NCBI GenBank assembly: GCA_007123015.1
Contig: SKSL01000150.1
Span: forward strand, 1-10,597
Length of the DNA stretch: 10,597 bases
From: Natronohydrobacter sp.
GTDB lineage: Bacteria > Pseudomonadota > Alphaproteobacteria > Rhodobacterales > Rhodobacteraceae
Direction of reading: 5' to 3'
Shown here piece by piece: positions 1-7,011 of the stretch. Under the pieces are notes generated by a model. The model was not told where the DNA came from, made no database searches, and saw nothing but the letters and a program-made list of their open reading frames with translations. The translations under genes and the position numbers were made by a program. Every line of letters begins with the position of its first letter. Positions within the stretch are counted from its first letter, which is position 1.

Positions 1-827
1 AGAAATACCTGCCCAGGCTGGTTTCGGGCGAACATGTCGGCGCGCTGGCCATGTCCGAGGCAGGCGCGGGGTCCGATGTCGTCGGCATGAAGCTGCGCGC
101 CGAAAAGAAGAATGATCGCTTTGTTCTGAACGGTACAAAATACTGGATCACCAATGGACCCGATGCCGATGTGCTGGTGGTCTATGCCAAGACCGACCCG
201 TCGGCAGGATCCAGGGGGATCACGGCTTTTCTGATCGAGAAAGACATGGCGGGGTTTTCGACATCGCCCCATTTTGACAAGCTGGGCATGCGCGGCTCGA
301 ACACAGCAGAGCTGGTATTTGAGGATGTGGAAGTGCCCTATGAAAACATCCTGGGCGAAGAGGGGCGCGGTGTGGCCGTGCTCATGTCGGGGCTGGATTA
401 CGAGCGTGTGGTGTTGTCGGGGATTGGCACGGGGATCATGGCCGCCTGTCTGGATGAAATCATGCCCTACCTGCGCGACCGGCAGCAATTCGGCAAGCCG
501 ATTGGCAGCTTCCAGCTGATGCAAGGCAAGATCGCGGATATGTACACTGCCATGAATTCCGCCCGCGCCTATGTCTATGAGGTCGCCAAGGCCTGTGACC
601 GCGGTGAAGTTACGCGCGCGGATGCGGCGGCCTGTGTGCTCTATGCCTCGGAAGAGGCGATGAAACAGGCGCATCAGGCAGTGCAGGCCATGGGTGGCGC
701 GGGGTTCATGAATGACGCGCCTGCCGCACGGCTGTTCCGTGACGCGAAACTGATGGAAATCGGCGCAGGCACCTCGGAGATCCGGCGTATGCTGGTCGGG
801 CGCGAATTGATGGGCGCGATGGGGTAA
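1..827 (+). CDS. ivd: Isovaleryl-CoA dehydrogenase, 5'-truncated by window edge
   Basis: This FAD-dependent acyl-CoA dehydrogenase oxidises isovaleryl-CoA to 3-methylcrotonyl-CoA, passing electrons to electron-transfer flavoprotein. The frame is open from base 3 and gives 274 residues; the family is about 385-390 long, so roughly 110 N-terminal residues lie upstream. The ATG at 51 is internal (it begins MSEAGAGSD) and is not the start. Visible family features are AMSEAGAGSD, the isovaleryl-type stretch YWITNGPDADVLVVYAKTDP, GLDYER with the probable catalytic base Glu at 402-404 (aligned with human IVD Glu254), RQQFGKP, the flavin-contact stretch QAMGGAGF and the C-terminal EIGAGTSEIRR. The glutamate within GLDYER, rather than near the C-terminus, separates IVD from most other acyl-CoA dehydrogenases. 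It ends 7 bases before mccB, as expected for the first catabolic gene of a liu operon. The family call is firm; substrate specificity is strongly supported by the neighbours. Confidence 0.95.
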   Translation, partial: KYLPRLVSGEHVGALAMSEAGAGSDVVGMKLRAEKKNDRFVLNGTKYWITNGPDADVLVVYAKTDPSAGSRGITAFLIEKDMAGFSTSPHFDKLGMRGSNTAELVFEDVEVPYENILGEEGRGVAVLMSGLDYERVVLSGIGTGIMAACLDEIMPYLRDRQQFGKPIGSFQLMQGKIADMYTAMNSARAYVYEVAKACDRGEVTRADAAACVLYASEEAMKQAHQAVQAMGGAGFMNDAPAARLFRDAKLMEIGAGTSEIRRMLVGRELMGAMG

Positions 828-834
828 GCGGGCG

Positions 835-2445
835 ATGAAACTCACATCCTCTGTCCTGACAGGATCGGACCAGTTCCGCGCCAATCGCGACGCGCATCTT
901 GCCGCTTTGGCCGAGATCTCGGAAGCGCAAGCGCAGGCCCGCGGGGGCGGCGGCGAGAAAGCCCGTGCCCGCCATGTCGCACGCGGCAAGATGCTGCCGC
1001 GTGACCGGGTGGCGGGGCTGCTGGATCATGGCTCACCTTTTCTGGAAGTGGGCAGCACCGCGGCGCATGGGCTGTATGACGGGGCCGCCCCCTGTGCCGG
1101 CGTGATTGCGGGGATCGGGCAGATCGCGGGGCGCTGGTGCATGGTCGTGTGCAATGATGCGACGGTCAAGGGCGGCACCTATTATCCGATAACGGTCAAG
1201 AAACATCTGCGCGCACAGGAAATTGCCGAGGAAAACCATCTGCCATGCCTCTATCTGGTGGATTCGGGTGGCGCGAACCTGCCCAATCAGGATGAGGTCT
1301 TTCCCGATCGCGATCATTTCGGACGGATTTTCTACAATCAGGCACGCATGTCCGCGAAGGGGATCGCGCAAATTGCCGTCGTGATGGGGTCGTGTACAGC
1401 AGGTGGGGCCTATGTGCCGGCGATGTCGGATGTGACGATCATCGTGAAGGATCAGGGCACGATCTTTCTGGCCGGGCCTCCGCTGGTCAAGGCCGCGACT
1501 GGCGAAGTGGTCAGCGCCGAGAATCTGGGCGGCGGTGATGTGCATACGCGGCTTTCGGGCGTGGCCGATTATCTGGCAGAAGATGACGCCCACGCCTTGG
1601 CGCTTGCGCGGCGCGCAGTCGGTAGTCTGGGCAGCGGTGCGGGCAAAGCCCACACCCTACAGCAGGGCGTTATCGAGGACCCGGCCTATGATCCGGAAGA
1701 GATCCTCGGTGTCGTGCCTGCAGAGCTGCGCACCCCCTATGACATTCGCGAAGTGATCGCGCGTCTGGTCGACGGCTCGCGCTTCGACGAGTTCAAGCCG
1801 CGGTTCGGAGAGACACTGGTCACGGGTTTCGCGCAAGTCATGGGCTGGCCTGTGGGGATCGTGGCGAATAATGGCGTGTTGTTTTCAGAAGCGGCGGTCA
1901 AGGGCGCACATTTCATTGAGCTCTGCTCGCAACGGCGCATTCCGCTGGCCTTCTTGCAGAATATCACCGGTTTCATGGTCGGCCGGAAATATGAGAATGA
2001 AGGTATCGCTCGGCACGGGGCCAAGATGGTCACGGCTGTTGCGACTACATCCATGCCGAAGATCACCATGCTGGTCGGTGGCAGTTTCGGGGCCGGGAAT
2101 TATGGCATGGCGGGGCGCGCCTATGGACCTCGGTTTCTCTGGACCTGGCCCAACAGCCGCATCTCTGTCATGGGGGGTGCGCAGGCGGCCGGTGTGCTTG
2201 CGACAGTCAAACGCGAGGCAATGGAACGCGCGGGCCATGGTTGGAGTGCTGAAGAGGAGGACGCGTTCAAGCGGCCAACGATCGACATGTTCGAGCGCCA
2301 GTCGCACCCGCTTTACGCGTCAGCCCGGCTTTGGGATGACGGGATCATCGACCCACGCCAGTCGCGGCAGGTGCTGGGGATGTCGCTGAGTGCAGCCCTT
2401 TGCGCGCCCATCGAAGAAACCCGCTTTGGGGTGTTCCGGATGTAA
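835..2445 (+). CDS. mccB: Methylcrotonyl-CoA carboxylase, carboxyltransferase (beta) subunit
   Basis: This subunit transfers carboxyl from carboxybiotin to 3-methylcrotonyl-CoA, making 3-methylglutaconyl-CoA in leucine breakdown; it works with the biotin subunit encoded downstream. Its 536 residues match the usual MCC beta length of about 535. It has the two crotonase-like carboxyltransferase halves. The N-terminal half contains MGSCTAGGAYVPAMSD (about residues 184-199) followed by IVKDQGTIFLAGPPLVKAATGE, which is typical of MCC rather than propionyl-CoA carboxylase. The C-terminal half contains GGSFGAGNYGMAGRAYGPRF (from about residue 415), the predicted oxyanion-hole and CoA-contact region, then WPNSRISVMGGAQAAGVL. 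The ending FGVFRM is also familiar from this family. The ATG lies 7 bases after the ivd stop, with only a weak G-rich ribosome binding site (GGGGTAAG), so coupled translation is likely. No frameshift or missing motif is seen. Confidence 0.95.
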   Translation: MKLTSSVLTGSDQFRANRDAHLAALAEISEAQAQARGGGGEKARARHVARGKMLPRDRVAGLLDHGSPFLEVGSTAAHGLYDGAAPCAGVIAGIGQIAGRWCMVVCNDATVKGGTYYPITVKKHLRAQEIAEENHLPCLYLVDSGGANLPNQDEVFPDRDHFGRIFYNQARMSAKGIAQIAVVMGSCTAGGAYVPAMSDVTIIVKDQGTIFLAGPPLVKAATGEVVSAENLGGGDVHTRLSGVADYLAEDDAHALALARRAVGSLGSGAGKAHTLQQGVIEDPAYDPEEILGVVPAELRTPYDIREVIARLVDGSRFDEFKPRFGETLVTGFAQVMGWPVGIVANNGVLFSEAAVKGAHFIELCSQRRIPLAFLQNITGFMVGRKYENEGIARHGAKMVTAVATTSMPKITMLVGGSFGAGNYGMAGRAYGPRFLWTWPNSRISVMGGAQAAGVLATVKREAMERAGHGWSAEEEDAFKRPTIDMFERQSHPLYASARLWDDGIIDPRQSRQVLGMSLSAALCAPIEETRFGVFRM

Positions 2446-2465
2446 ATGGAAGGTGCCTCCGGCGG

Positions 2466-2521
2466 GAGTATTTTCAGCAAGAAAATGATACCTTTATCGC
2501 ATTTTCTTGCTGAAAATACTC
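2466..2521. repeat. Perfect 22-bp inverted repeat (12-nt loop) between mccB and mccA
   Basis: The arms at 2466-2487 and 2500-2521 are exact reverse complements over 22 bp, separated by ATACCTTTATCG. The left arm begins GAGTATTTTCAGC and ends AAGAAAATG. It is preceded by GCCTCCGGCGG, and from memory this combination resembles a short repeat common after genes in Rhodobacterales. The two arms can be read as two copies of one repeat facing each other; a third diverged copy lies at 4528-4556. If transcribed, the arms would form a very stable hairpin inside the operon. The downstream flank CATTTCGACG has no T-tract, so it does not look like a standard intrinsic terminator. It could act in mRNA processing or partial attenuation, or be inert. 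The structure is certain; the role is not. Confidence 0.93.
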
Positions 2522-2563
2522 ATTTCGACGGCGGCCATTGGTACAGCAAGAGGATAGAGCGGC

Positions 2564-4492
2564 ATGTTTGACAAGATCCTGATTGCCAATCGTGGCGAGA
2601 TCGCATGCCGGGTCATGCGCACAGCGCGCGATCTCGGGATCCGCACGGTCGCGGTCTTCTCCGAGGCGGATACGCAGTCTTTGCATCGTGCCTTTGCAGA
2701 TGAGGCCGTTCTGATCGGGGGGCCTGCGCCGCGTGACAGTTATCTGCGCAGTGACGCGATCATAGAGGCCGCTTTGGCAAGCGGGGCGCAGGCAATCCAT
2801 CCGGGCTACGGGTTCTTGTCGGAAAACCCTGATTTCGTCGAGGCGGTCACGGCGGCCGGGCTGGTCTTCATCGGTCCCTCGGCCCAGGCCATCCGCGCCA
2901 TGGGGCTGAAGGATGCAGCGAAAGCCCTGATGCAGGATGCCGGGGTTCCGGTCGTGCCCGGCTATCACGGGGCCAATCAGGACGCGGAACATCTGGCCGG
3001 TGCTGCTGATGCGATCGGCTATCCTGTACTGATCAAGGCCGTGGCCGGTGGCGGTGGCAAGGGGATGCGGCTTGTCGAGCATCCGGCGCAATTCATGGAT
3101 GCGCTTGCCAGTGCGAAGGGCGAGGCCGCGACTGCCTTCGGCAATGATGCTGTCTTGATCGAGAAATTCATCACCAAGCCGCGCCATATCGAAGTGCAGG
3201 TATTCGGAGATGGGGTGGAGGCCGTGCATCTTTTCGAGCGCGACTGCTCGCTGCAGCGCCGCCACCAGAAAGTGATTGAAGAAGCGCCAGCGCCGGGCAT
3301 GACAACTGAAATGCGCGCGGCCATGGGGCAGGCAGCCGTGCGCGCGGCCAGGGCCATTGGCTACAAGGGCGCGGGCACTGTCGAGTTCATTGTCGATGGC
3401 AGTCGCGGGCTGCGGCTGGACGGATTCTGGTTCATGGAGATGAACACGCGGCTGCAGGTCGAGCATCCTGTGACCGAAGCCATTACCGGGGTCGATCTGG
3501 TCGAATGGCAGTTGCGCGTGGCCGCGGGCGAGGGGTTGCCTTGTCGGCAAGACGCGATTTCAATCCGTGGTCATGCCTTCGAGGCGCGGCTTTATGCCGA
3601 AGATGTACCTGCGGGGTTTCTGCCTGCGACCGGAAGGCTGGCGCATCTGCGTTTTCCAGACTTTGCGCGTGCGGATACTGGCGTGCAAACCGGCGATACG
3701 ATCAGCCCATGGTATGACCCGATGATCGCAAAACTTGTCACGCACGGGCCAACGCGGGAGATTGCGCTCCAGCGGCTGGAGCGGGCGCTGGCCGAGACAG
3801 ACGTCGCGGGCACTGTGACCAATCTGGCTTTTCTGGGCGCTCTCACACGACATGGGGGCTTCCGGGCCGGGGATGTGGATACCGGCGTGATTGCGCGCGA
3901 CCTCGAGGCGCTGGTGGCCGAGCCCGAGCTTGCGCCTTGGGAATGGGCAGCCGCAGCTGCCTTGGCCGTGGGACTGGACAATATTCGTGGCACCTTCGCC
4001 GGGTTCAGCACAGCTGGGCCGATCTGGCAACAGGTCCCGCTGGCGGATGCCGATTTGCGGGTCGCCGTGACAGGGCCGCGCCGGGCGCTTGTGGCGATTG
4101 CCGGGCAGGAGCTTGCCGTCGAGGCGACGGATGCGGGTTTGCGCATTGCGGGGGCGCCTGCCCTGGTGCGCGGTCATGTTGCGCAGGGCCAAGTCAGCCT
4201 TTTTGGGCCAGTGCCGCGCGTCGTCACGCTGGCCGATCCGCTTGCGCGCGCCGCAGCTTCGGGGGCAGGGGCGGATGTCGTGCTCGCGCCGATGCCGGGG
4301 CTGGTCAAAGCGATTTTCGTGGTACCAGGTGAGCAGGTGTCCGAGGGGGCGCGGCTTGCTGTGCTGGAGGCCATGAAGATGGAGCATACACTGGTCGCCG
4401 CGCGGTCGGGCCGCATTGCAGAAGTTCTGGCGGGCCCGGGCGCGCAGGTTGAAGCCGGAGCAGCGCTGGTCCGGCTGGAGGAGGACGCATGA
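2564..4492 (+). CDS. mccA: Methylcrotonyl-CoA carboxylase, biotin-containing (alpha) subunit
   Basis: This subunit carboxylates its own biotin using ATP and bicarbonate and delivers the carboxyl to the MccB active site. The 642 residues fit bacterial MCC alpha (about 640-670). Order of domains: biotin carboxylase N-terminal domain (FDKILIANRGEIACRVMRTA near residue 2, HPGYGFLSEN); ATP-grasp domain with the glycine loop AGGGGKGMR (about 161-169) and FMEMNTRLQVEHPVTE (from 290); biotin carboxylase C-terminal domain (RGHAFEARLYAED); a less conserved middle region around 450-560 that fits the MCC beta-contacting domain; and a biotinyl domain with LEAMKMEH, where Lys605 is the biotin attachment site. 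The ATG at 2564 follows AGAGGA (2549-2554), a reasonable if slightly distant ribosome binding site, and the protein starts where homologues do. A propionyl- or geranyl-CoA carboxylase is possible by sequence alone, but the ivd/mccB/mvaB neighbours favour MCC. Confidence 0.94.
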   Translation: MFDKILIANRGEIACRVMRTARDLGIRTVAVFSEADTQSLHRAFADEAVLIGGPAPRDSYLRSDAIIEAALASGAQAIHPGYGFLSENPDFVEAVTAAGLVFIGPSAQAIRAMGLKDAAKALMQDAGVPVVPGYHGANQDAEHLAGAADAIGYPVLIKAVAGGGGKGMRLVEHPAQFMDALASAKGEAATAFGNDAVLIEKFITKPRHIEVQVFGDGVEAVHLFERDCSLQRRHQKVIEEAPAPGMTTEMRAAMGQAAVRAARAIGYKGAGTVEFIVDGSRGLRLDGFWFMEMNTRLQVEHPVTEAITGVDLVEWQLRVAAGEGLPCRQDAISIRGHAFEARLYAEDVPAGFLPATGRLAHLRFPDFARADTGVQTGDTISPWYDPMIAKLVTHGPTREIALQRLERALAETDVAGTVTNLAFLGALTRHGGFRAGDVDTGVIARDLEALVAEPELAPWEWAAAAALAVGLDNIRGTFAGFSTAGPIWQQVPLADADLRVAVTGPRRALVAIAGQELAVEATDAGLRIAGAPALVRGHVAQGQVSLFGPVPRVVTLADPLARAAASGAGADVVLAPMPGLVKAIFVVPGEQVSEGARLAVLEAMKMEHTLVAARSGRIAEVLAGPGAQVEAGAALVRLEEDA

Positions 4493-4527
4493 GCGGCGAT
4501 CGGAAATGGTACGCGGCAGGGCAGATC

Positions 4528-4556
4528 TCGGAATGAGTATTTCTGGCAAGAAAATG
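4528..4556 (+). repeat. Third, diverged copy of the 2466-2521 repeat arm
   Basis: Bases 4535-4556 match the left arm at 2466-2487 at 19 of 22 positions, with the three differences grouped in the middle (CTG instead of TCA). The similarity extends leftwards: 4528-4556 matches the reverse complement of 2500-2528 at 25 of 29 positions. It lies in the 75-base gap between mccA and the GST-like gene and ends 11 bases before the predicted GTG start. The inverted partner is absent, so no hairpin forms here. This makes it a dispersed repeat unit rather than a one-off palindrome. Function is unknown. Confidence 0.8.
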
Positions 4557-4567
4557 GGATCAGGGGT

Positions 4568-5200
4568 GTGATCCGACTTTGGCATGTGGCGCAATCACGG
4601 TCGTTCCGGGTGCTCTGGGCGCTCGAAGAGATCGGCGTGGATTATGAGCTGATCCGTTGCGCGCTGATGGATCGCGCCTTGCGTGCGCCCGAGCATCTGG
4701 CGCGCTCGCCAGCGGGGCGGGTGCCTGCGTTGGAAGATGGTACGACAGTGCTGAGTGAAAGCGGGGCGATCCTGACCTGGCTTGCCGAGACGCACGCGCC
4801 GCATCTGCGCGTTGCAGAAGGGGCTGTGGGGCGCGCCGAGTTTCTGCAGGCGCTGCATTACGCAGAAACTCTGGGGGCACATCTGGCCAATCTGACGCAG
4901 CATCACATTGTCTTGCGCGACGACAGAATGCGCTCGCCCACTGTGATGCGGCTGGAAGCGCAGCGGCTGGCAAACGCGCTTTGGGTGGTCGGGCCGCACT
5001 GGGCGACAGGCAGTTTCAGCGTGGCAGATATCGCGCTGGGCTATTCAGTATGGCTGGCGCAACGCTTCGTGACACTGCCCGAGGCGGCTGCGGCGTATCT
5101 GGCAAGCTGCCAGATGCGCCCGGGATTTCTGCGCGCGCAGGCGCAGGACGGGCCGCCCGAGATATATCTGCGGGAATTCTATCCGCCGCTGAGGGAGTGA
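4568..5200 (+). CDS. Glutathione S-transferase-like protein
   Basis: This 210-residue protein has the cytosolic GST layout. The thioredoxin-like N-terminal domain (about 1-75) has WHVAQSRSFRVLWALEEIG, with Ser10 and Ser12 near where GSTs place the thiolate-stabilising residue, then the cis-proline motif VPAL (Pro53) and the glutathione-contacting pair Glu64-Ser65. The all-helical C-terminal domain contains FSVADI (about 150-155), the usual N-capping box. The GTG start is chosen because MIRLWHVAQSRS aligns with family N-termini; no in-frame ATG lies nearby upstream. AGGGG at 4562-4566 is only one base from GTG, so the ribosome binding site is unconvincing. It sits between mccA and mvaB, with 3 bases before mvaB. 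Its substrate is unknown; conjugation of reactive enoyl-CoA-derived compounds or general detoxification are guesses. No leucine-pathway step obviously needs it. Confidence 0.85.
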   Translation: MIRLWHVAQSRSFRVLWALEEIGVDYELIRCALMDRALRAPEHLARSPAGRVPALEDGTTVLSESGAILTWLAETHAPHLRVAEGAVGRAEFLQALHYAETLGAHLANLTQHHIVLRDDRMRSPTVMRLEAQRLANALWVVGPHWATGSFSVADIALGYSVWLAQRFVTLPEAAAAYLASCQMRPGFLRAQAQDGPPEIYLREFYPPLRE

Positions 5201-5203
5201 CCC

Positions 5204-6082
5204 ATGCCTGCGGTCGAGATTTTCGAAGTCGGGCCTCGCGACGGGTTGCAGAATGAGACGCGGCTGATCCCGGCAGCCGAGAAGGTCGCATTGGTCGATT
5301 GCCTCAGCCAGGCCGGTTTCCGTCGGATTGAAGTGGCAAGTTTTGTCAGTCCGAAATGGGTGCCGCAAATGGCCACGTCAGGCGAGGTGCTCGGCCGGAT
5401 CGCCCGTGCCCCCGGGGTGCGCTATGCGGCGCTTACGCCCAATCTGCGCGGGCTCACGGATGCGCTGGCTGCGCGCGCCGATGAAGTGGCGATTTTCGGG
5501 TCTGCCTCGGAAGGGTTCAGCCGGGCCAATCTGAATTGTTCGGTCGAAGAGAGCCTTGCGCGCTTCGCCCCAGTCATGGAGCACGCGCGCGAGGCAGGGG
5601 TCCAGGTGCGGGGATATGTGTCCTGTATCACGGATTGTCCTTTTGACGGGCCGACCGCGCCTGCAGCTGTCGCATGGCTGGCGGGACAACTGCTCGCGAT
5701 GGGATGCTATGAGATCAGCCTTGGCGACACGCTCGGGCGCGGCACGCCCGAGCGCATTGCCGCCATGTTGCGCGCTGTGCTGGACGAGGTGCCGCCAGAG
5801 CGACTGGCAGGGCATTACCATGATACCGGCGGGCAGGCGCTGGCGAATATCGCCGTTTCGATCGAGCATGGTGTTCGGGTCTTCGATGCGGCAATTGGCG
5901 GGCTGGGGGGCTGTCCCTACGCGCCGGGCGCTTCGGGCAATGTCGCGACTGAGACTGTGCATGACTGGCTGACCGAACGGGGCATCCAGACAGGGCTGGA
6001 TCATACCGTTCTGCACCAGGCGCGCGACATGGCGCATGCACTGCGAGGAGGGGAGGGACATGTTTCGGACATTGACGCTTGA
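5204..6082 (+). CDS. mvaB: Hydroxymethylglutaryl-CoA lyase
   Basis: This TIM-barrel enzyme cleaves HMG-CoA to acetyl-CoA and acetoacetate, the last step of leucine catabolism. The 292 residues fit the bacterial family (about 285-300). Seen in order: VEIFEVGPRDGLQNE with Arg12 and Asp13 (catalytic arginine and metal-ligand aspartate in the human enzyme); FVSPKWVPQMA; the metal-binding pair in GHYHDTGGQALANI (His204 and His206); and the signature GLGGCPYAPGASGNVATE with active-site Cys237. The ATG at 5204 follows GGGAG at 5193-5197 with a 6-base spacer, an excellent ribosome binding site inside the end of the GST-like gene. The last 23 bases overlap liuC. The complete set of metal and catalytic residues makes an active enzyme likely. 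Related DRE-TIM aldolases are unlikely given the GGCPYAPGASGN signature. Confidence 0.96.
   Translation: MPAVEIFEVGPRDGLQNETRLIPAAEKVALVDCLSQAGFRRIEVASFVSPKWVPQMATSGEVLGRIARAPGVRYAALTPNLRGLTDALAARADEVAIFGSASEGFSRANLNCSVEESLARFAPVMEHAREAGVQVRGYVSCITDCPFDGPTAPAAVAWLAGQLLAMGCYEISLGDTLGRGTPERIAAMLRAVLDEVPPERLAGHYHDTGGQALANIAVSIEHGVRVFDAAIGGLGGCPYAPGASGNVATETVHDWLTERGIQTGLDHTVLHQARDMAHALRGGEGHVSDIDA
6046..6051 (+). promoter_or_regulatory. Shine-Dalgarno site that fixes the liuC start
   Basis: A full AGGAGG at 6046-6051, within the G-rich run to 6057, lies 8 bases before the ATG at 6060. It decides between that ATG and an upstream in-frame ATG at 6036, which would add eight residues unlike the family and would put this site inside the gene. 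The site lies within the coding end of mvaB. Confidence 0.85.
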
Positions 6083-6842
6083 AACAGATGCGCGGGGGGT
6101 GGCGACGCTCACTCTCGACCGGGTTGAGAAGCATAATGCGCTTGATGCGACGATGATCGCAGAGCTGAGCGAGGCCGCGGCCAAGCTTGGAGCAGATCAG
6201 GCCGTGCGCGTGGTCGTGTTGACCGGTGCGGGCGCAAGTTTCTGCGCAGGCGGCGATCTGGGCTGGATGAAAGCGCAGATGGAGGCCGAGGCCGAGACCC
6301 GCGCGCGGGAAGCGGGCAAGCTTGCGGCCATGCTCGGGGCGCTGAACCGGATGCCGAAGCCACTGATCGGACGCGTGCAAGGGCAGGCTTTCGGCGGCGG
6401 TGTCGGCATGATGGCGGTTTGTGACGTGGCCATCGGGGTCGCGGAGGCGCGTTTTGCCTTGACCGAGACGCGGTTGGGACTGATTCCCGCAACAATAGGC
6501 CCCTATGTGCTGGCCCGGATGGGCGAGGCCAATGCGCGGCGCGTCTTCATGTCGGGCCGACGCTTTGATGCAGCAGAGGCAGTGAGCCTCGGGCTGCTGG
6601 CGCGGGCCGTCCCGGTCGAAGCGCTCGATGCTGCGATTGAAGCCGAGGTCACGCCCTATCTGTCCTGCGCTCCGGAAGCTGTGGCGCGAGCCAAGGCCTT
6701 GGCGCTGCATCTGGGGGGTGCCACAGGTCCGGAACCGATCGCGCATTCTGTCGCCGAACTGGTCGCCTGTTGGGAAGGCGCAGAGGCGCAGGAAGGTGTC
6801 AGTGCTTTTTTCGCCCGCAGAAAACCGCGCTGGGTCATATAA
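6060..6842 (+). CDS. liuC: Methylglutaconyl-CoA hydratase-type enoyl-CoA hydratase
   Basis: This crotonase-superfamily enzyme of 260 residues is expected to hydrate 3-methylglutaconyl-CoA to HMG-CoA, linking MCC to HMG-CoA lyase. Visible features are the first oxyanion-hole stretch GAGASFCAGGDLGWMK, the second region QGQAFGGGVGMMAVCD and ETRLGLIPATIGPYVLARMG. Glu136 aligns with catalytic Glu164 of rat crotonase. The place of crotonase Glu144, twenty residues earlier, is Gly116. I recall the same GGGVG arrangement in LiuC-type hydratases, so it need not mean loss of activity. The ATG at 6060 was chosen for its ideal Shine-Dalgarno site and because MFRTLTLETDARGVATLTLDR matches family starts. 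It overlaps mvaB by 23 bases, suggesting coupled translation. A general enoyl-CoA hydratase/isomerase is the alternative; operon context makes the specific call likely. It is the last gene of the leucine cluster in this window. Confidence 0.88.
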   Translation: MFRTLTLETDARGVATLTLDRVEKHNALDATMIAELSEAAAKLGADQAVRVVVLTGAGASFCAGGDLGWMKAQMEAEAETRAREAGKLAAMLGALNRMPKPLIGRVQGQAFGGGVGMMAVCDVAIGVAEARFALTETRLGLIPATIGPYVLARMGEANARRVFMSGRRFDAAEAVSLGLLARAVPVEALDAAIEAEVTPYLSCAPEAVARAKALALHLGGATGPEPIAHSVAELVACWEGAEAQEGVSAFFARRKPRWVI

Positions 6843-6855
6843 TCGGCCCCGTGCG

Positions 6856-6871
6856 GTATGCGGTGGCATAC
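6856..6871. repeat. Short inverted repeat just after liuC
   Basis: GTATGC (6856-6861) and GCATAC (6866-6871) are exact reverse complements around a GGTG loop, 13 bases after the liuC stop. It may form a small hairpin at the end of the leucine operon or be a protein-binding palindrome. The stem is only 6 bp and no T-run follows, so I do not call it a terminator. Confidence 0.4.
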
Positions 6872-6909
6872 AAAGTTGGCATTTTCGACGCAAACAAGCC
6901 CCGCCTCAG

Positions 6910-6938
6910 TTGACCCGGCCCTGCGACAGGAGTAGATG
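6910..6938 (+). promoter_or_regulatory. nuoA: Weak candidate sigma70-type promoter for the nuo operon
   Basis: TTGACC (6910-6915, five of six matches to the -35 consensus) is followed after exactly 17 bases by TAGATG (6933-6938, only three of six matches to the -10 consensus). It lies in the 175-base gap before nuoA and would give an untranslated leader of roughly 70 bases. A promoter in this gap is expected, because the nuo genes belong to a different pathway from the upstream cluster. The poor -10 match means this exact placement is tentative. Confidence 0.3.
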
Positions 6939-6945
6939 AGTTGCA

Positions 6946-6968
6946 GCCAAGTTGCGGTTGTCCTTGGC
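6946..6968. repeat. Inverted repeat in the nuoA leader
   Basis: GCCAAG (6946-6951) pairs exactly with CTTGGC (6963-6968) across an 11-base loop. It falls in the presumed 5' untranslated region of nuoA, about 50 bases before the start codon. It could be a leader hairpin or a regulator site. Six base pairs in GC-rich DNA can arise by chance. Confidence 0.3.
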
Positions 6969-7004
6969 ACTTGCCCCCTTTGGCCTGGCCGGACCCCGCG
7001 CGAT

Positions 7005-7011
7005 AAAGGAG
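7005..7011 (+). promoter_or_regulatory. nuoA: Shine-Dalgarno site that fixes the GTG start of nuoA
   Basis: AAAGGAG at 7005-7011 lies 6 bases before the GTG at 7018. It supports that GTG over a TTG at 6952, which would add 22 residues upstream. A 121-residue product matches the length I recall for Paracoccus NuoA (Nqo7). Confidence 0.85.

Noticed and set aside
2466..2521. Intrinsic terminator after mccB
   Set aside because: The hairpin is strong, but its stem is not GC-rich at the base of the loop and no T-run follows; mccA must also be expressed with mccB.
4489..4536. 15-codon frame starting ATGA at the mccA stop
   Set aside because: Although the overlap looks like translational coupling, the product is only 15 residues, has no visible feature and ends inside the dispersed repeat; better explained as chance.
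2474..4594. Long antisense open frames (358 and 344 codons) opposite mccA
   Set aside because: Composition and position fit shadow frames of a GC-rich gene; the sense strand encodes a complete biotin carboxylase subunit.
6405..6407. liuC as an inactive crotonase pseudogene
   Set aside because: The frame is intact, full length and well placed, retains the second catalytic glutamate and both oxyanion-hole regions, and the glycine substitution seems to be a subfamily trait.
5715..6893. Long antisense open frame (392 codons) across mvaB and liuC
   Set aside because: It is rich in Arg, His, Pro and Cys without any recognisable domain, lies opposite two genes with intact catalytic motifs, and is the usual mirror of GC-rich codon bias.
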